Source: Coleofasciculus sp. S288 (GTDB lineage Bacteria > Cyanobacteriota > Cyanobacteriia > Cyanobacteriales > Coleofasciculaceae). Taken from it: a stretch of DNA of 8,310 bases. The stretch's first letter is position 1, and every line of letters begins with the position of its first letter. Location: assembly GCA_020216575.1 (NCBI GenBank), contig JAIUYC010000117.1:1-8310 (forward strand), given 5' to 3'. The position numbers and the translations under genes are program-made. Shown here piece after piece: positions 6,413 through 8,310 of the stretch. The notes below the pieces were generated by a model. The model was not told the origin of the DNA. It ran no database searches and worked only from the letters and a program-made list of their open reading frames with translations.

Positions 6413-6494
6413 ACACTATTGCTCTTGTTACTATTCATGGTTTAACGCCTTAGTAGTAGATTTCTTGACTTTACAATAATCCCTATAGCTTTAT

Positions 6495-6517
6495 AAACCG
6501 TAAAAATACGGTTTTTT
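6495..6517 (+). terminator. Intrinsic terminator without an upstream gene
   Basis: AAACCGTA (6495-6502), loop AAAA, then TACGGTTT (6507-6514) form a perfect 8-bp stem with a 4-nt loop, followed by more T to 6517 (six T in a row). This is the best intrinsic terminator in the window in the + direction. Nothing coding on the + strand lies between 2544 and this point, so it may end a short noncoding transcript. In the minus direction the stem is followed by TATAAAG rather than a T-run. Confidence 0.6.
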
Positions 6518-6660
6518 AAATAATTTTTCCCCAATATCTTCAGTTAGGTTAGCACTCAAAAATTAGGAAACATTACCCCTATATTCCCAAAATTTAAAGT
6601 ATACATTTGCGCAAACATAAACTCAACCATCAGACTTACGGGAAAACAACCTAGATCAGC

Positions 6661-6687
6661 TCGGCAGAAATTTTCTACCAGTGCCGA
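6661..6687. repeat. Hairpin 1 of a three-hairpin cluster
   Basis: TCGGCA (6661-6666) pairs with TGCCGA (6682-6687) around a 15-nt loop. The right arm can instead pair with TCGG at 6691-6694 (CCGA-AAG-TCGG), so two exclusive folds exist if this is transcribed. Confidence 0.4.
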
Positions 6688-6692
6688 AAGTC

Positions 6693-6722
6693 GGGAGAGC
6701 AAGGGAAGATTTTGGCTCTCCC
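6693..6722. repeat. Hairpin 2: 8-bp perfect stem
   Basis: GGGAGAGC (6693-6700) and GCTCTCCC (6715-6722) are exact reverse complements around a 14-nt loop. The stem is GC-rich and starts 5 nt after hairpin 1. No T-run follows, so it is not a standard terminator. Confidence 0.5.
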
Positions 6723-6733
6723 ATACCCAGAGT

Positions 6734-6750
6734 AATAAGTAAAACTTATT
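6734..6750. repeat. Hairpin 3: AATAAGT-AAA-ACTTATT
   Basis: A 7-bp perfect stem with a 3-nt loop, AT-rich, 11 nt after hairpin 2. As double-stranded DNA it could equally be a dimeric regulator site. Confidence 0.4.
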
Positions 6751-6817
6751 GTATATGGCCAGCCTCAATCATTTGTGTCAGTCTATTCTGATTCTTGCGG
6801 GCGGCTTCCAGTTGTCA

Positions 6818-6917
6818 TGGGTGTGGTCAAAAACAGTTGGTGAGTTAAGGTGCCAAAAATTTTCTTTCTCCCCGCGTCCCCGCGTCAGTCTCAACCAACT
6901 ACTTATGACCACACCCA
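6818..6917. repeat. Long inverted repeat enclosing CCCCGCGT octamers
   Basis: The left arm 6818-6841 and right arm 6894-6917 are 24 nt each. A 12-bp outer block TGGGTGTGGTCA matches TGACCACACCCA exactly, and the inner AGTTGGT matches ACCAACT exactly, with a 5-nt partly matching stretch between. The spacer is 52 nt and holds two CCCCGCGT octamers. Chance is an unlikely explanation for arms this long so close together. It ends about 145 nt before the GAF-CHASE3 sensor gene. Confidence 0.65.
6870..6885. repeat. Tandem CCCCGCGT octamer, two copies
   Basis: CCCCGCGT lies at 6870-6877 and 6878-6885, preceded by a pyrimidine run and followed by a partial third copy (C only). GC-rich octamers of this type recur in cyanobacterial intergenic DNA. 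Here they form the loop side of the inverted repeat around them. Confidence 0.55.
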
Positions 6918-7062
6918 GTTGTGATGGCTCCTGATTAGCCAGCCAGCCGTGATCATTACTTCAAATTTCTCAGTATTAACGCGGTTTAAGTTTGAGCAAA
7001 TTTCTGTCACTATTCAAGCAAAGCAGCTGTCTAGACACCGAAAGTTACAACTTTAGTAGTCA

Positions 7063-8310
7063 ATGAAAGCACCTTTGCCTGACAACGAAGCCCAGAGGAT
7101 TGAAGAACTCTTGGAGTACAAAATCCTCGATACCTCCGAAGAACAAGCCTTTGACGACCTCACACGCTTGGCTTCGTACATTTGTGGTACTCCAATTTCT
7201 TTAATTAGCTTGATAGATTCTCAGCGGCAATGGTTTAAGTCAAAGGTAGGTTTGAATACATCCGAAACGCCTCGTGACTCGGCGTTCTGCGCCCATGCCA
7301 TCCTACAACCTGAAGTTTTTGTGGTTCCGGATGCCACAAAAGACGAACGATTCGCTACAAACCCTCTGGTGAATTCCGATCCCCATGTGCGGTTTTACGC
7401 CGGTGTTCCTCTGATTACCCCCCAGAAACAGGCACTAGGAACGCTTTGTGTTATTGACCGCGTACCCCGAACCCTCAGTCCGGAACAGTTGGATGCATTA
7501 CAAATACTCAGTCGTCAAGTCATCAAGCAACTGGAACTTCGGCGCAATTTAGCGAGTCTGACGCTGGCTGACACTGAGCGCGAACGGGGACAAAAGGTAC
7601 GCAGACGATTTTTTAAGCGGATTGCAGGCGGGTTTGGTTTAGCGTCAGCAATTCTCTTCTTCATGGGCTTTGTCTCGTACCAGAGTACAGTTAGACTGAT
7701 TGAAACCAATGAGCGTGTGACTCAAACCGAGCAAAGGCTGAAGGGTTTTGAAGAATTACTTTCTCTTGTGACCTCTGCTGAAACTGGACAACGTGGGTAC
7801 GTCCTCACGGGAGACGAGACTGATTTAGAACCCTATCGTGCAGCTATTACAACTTTTGAGCCAAAAATTCAGCATCTTAGGCAATTAAACACGGATAACC
7901 AGAGGCGTCAAAGGCAGCTTGATGCGCTTGAACTCCTGATTGAAGACAGACTTGCCTTACTCGATGAAGTAATCAACCTGCGGAAAAAAGGGGGATTTGA
8001 GTTAGCCTTGCGGGCGATCGAAATAGGTCAAGGCAAGACGTTCATGGATCAGATCCGCTCTCGCATCCGAGAGATGGAAAACGAAGAGAATGCGTTGTTG
8101 CAGCAGCAGGTAGCAGTGGCACAAGCCAATGCTCGTCATACGCTTGTTACGCTCGCAATAGGAATCTTCCTGGCGTTTGTCCTGCTATGTGGGGTCTACT
8201 ACCTGATCTATCGTGAAATCAGGCAGCGCCAGTGGACAGAGGAAGCACTGAAGAAAGAGCGCAACTTTATTGATGCTGTCGTGGATACCTCGAGTGCCTT
8301 AGTCGTAGTT
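7063..8310 (+). CDS. GAF-CHASE3-PAS membrane sensor, 5' part (3' end outside the window)
   Basis: The frame opens at ATG 7063, with an in-frame TAG two codons upstream, and stays open for 416 codons to the window end. No good ribosome binding site is seen. Residues about 15-160 form a GAF domain ([38 protein letters not shown]). A charged segment leads to TM1 (about 186-206). Residues about 207-358 form a CHASE3 domain with the typical [13 protein letters not shown] block at 238-250. TM2 is at about 360-382. A basic linker and the start of what looks like a PAS domain ([16 protein letters not shown]) end the visible part. CHASE3 should face the periplasm while GAF and PAS are cytoplasmic. A histidine kinase, or less often a GGDEF or phosphatase output, is expected beyond the window. 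The GAF cysteine in FCAH is common in this GAF group and does not by itself mean bilin binding. The gene diverges from the kinase across 1 kb. Confidence 0.9.
   Translation, partial: MKAPLPDNEAQRIEELLEYKILDTSEEQAFDDLTRLASYICGTPISLISLIDSQRQWFKSKVGLNTSETPRDSAFCAHAILQPEVFVVPDATKDERFATNPLVNSDPHVRFYAGVPLITPQKQALGTLCVIDRVPRTLSPEQLDALQILSRQVIKQLELRRNLASLTLADTERERGQKVRRRFFKRIAGGFGLASAILFFMGFVSYQSTVRLIETNERVTQTEQRLKGFEELLSLVTSAETGQRGYVLTGDETDLEPYRAAITTFEPKIQHLRQLNTDNQRRQRQLDALELLIEDRLALLDEVINLRKKGGFELALRAIEIGQGKTFMDQIRSRIREMENEENALLQQQVAVAQANARHTLVTLAIGIFLAFVLLCGVYYLIYREIRQRQWTEEALKKERNFIDAVVDTSSALVVV

Larger units (their letters stand above)
6042..7062. other. Long intergenic region between divergent sensor genes, rich in palindromes
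   Basis: About 1 kb with no credible gene: the open frames at 6556-6768 (-) and 6749-6934 (+) are short, unlike known proteins, and cross inverted repeats. It must hold the promoters for the kinase (left) and the GAF-CHASE3 sensor (right), but I could not fix either. Other structures listed separately: a + strand promoter candidate, a 12-bp palindrome, an intrinsic terminator, three hairpins in a row, and a long inverted repeat with octamers in its loop. It also holds a 10-bp palindrome TTTGCGCAAA at 6606-6615. Confidence 0.7.

Noticed and set aside
6606..6615. Perfect 10-bp palindrome TTTGCGCAAA
   Set aside because: Several palindromes of this length are expected by chance in 8.3 kb, and no promoter lies beside it.
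6556..6934. Open frames 6556-6768 (-) and 6749-6934 (+)
   Set aside because: They are short, have no known domain or good start site, and cross hairpins and the inverted repeat.
7243..7310. GAF cysteine in FCAH as a possible bilin-binding photoreceptor site
   Set aside because: That cysteine is common in this ordinary sensor GAF group, and I see no other cyanobacteriochrome signature.
7515..7709. A 64-codon open frame on the - strand
   Set aside because: It is antisense within the GAF-CHASE3 sensor gene.

Overview
The window looks like chromosomal DNA from a cyanobacterium, most likely a filamentous, repeat-rich one. Four complete copies of the HIP1 octamer GCGATCGC occur in 8.3 kb. The intergenic DNA also carries short repeat types common in such genomes: TGCCTTT heptamers, CCCCGCGT octamers, AA-centred palindromes and a MITE-like element. 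The genus is inferred and cannot be fixed from the sequence alone.

Left part (1-2544, + strand): the 3' end of a membrane-anchored family 2 glycosyltransferase; a radical SAM enzyme with a C-terminal SPASM domain of unknown substrate; a roughly 147-bp MITE-like element with imperfect terminal inverted repeats; and a 115-residue membrane protein with a coiled-coil tail that I do not recognise.

Middle part (2622-6041, - strand): three tightly spaced genes that probably form one transcription unit, in the order receiver-PAS-histidine kinase, secreted M28 zinc peptidase with a PA domain, and a DUF99 (endonuclease V-like) protein. The gaps are 38 and 16 nt. Two starts can be refined from ribosome binding sites: the kinase probably begins at the ATG at 6041, and the peptidase uses a TTG at 4425.

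Right part (6042-8310): a gene-free stretch of about 1 kb between divergent genes. It holds a putative promoter with a 12-bp palindrome at its predicted start, a good intrinsic terminator with no gene before it (together a possible small RNA), three adjacent hairpins, and a long inverted repeat enclosing CCCCGCGT octamers. Beyond it begins a sensor protein with GAF, TM, CHASE3, TM and PAS regions, cut by the window end and still open.

Two signal-transduction genes therefore diverge from the palindrome-rich region, one membrane-bound and one soluble. The soluble one leads a unit that also encodes an exported peptidase and the DUF99 protein. I see no CRISPR array, tRNA, rRNA or intact transposase. 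The best candidates for something undescribed are the orphan promoter-operator-terminator unit near 6364-6517 and the linkage of kinase, exported peptidase and DUF99 protein.
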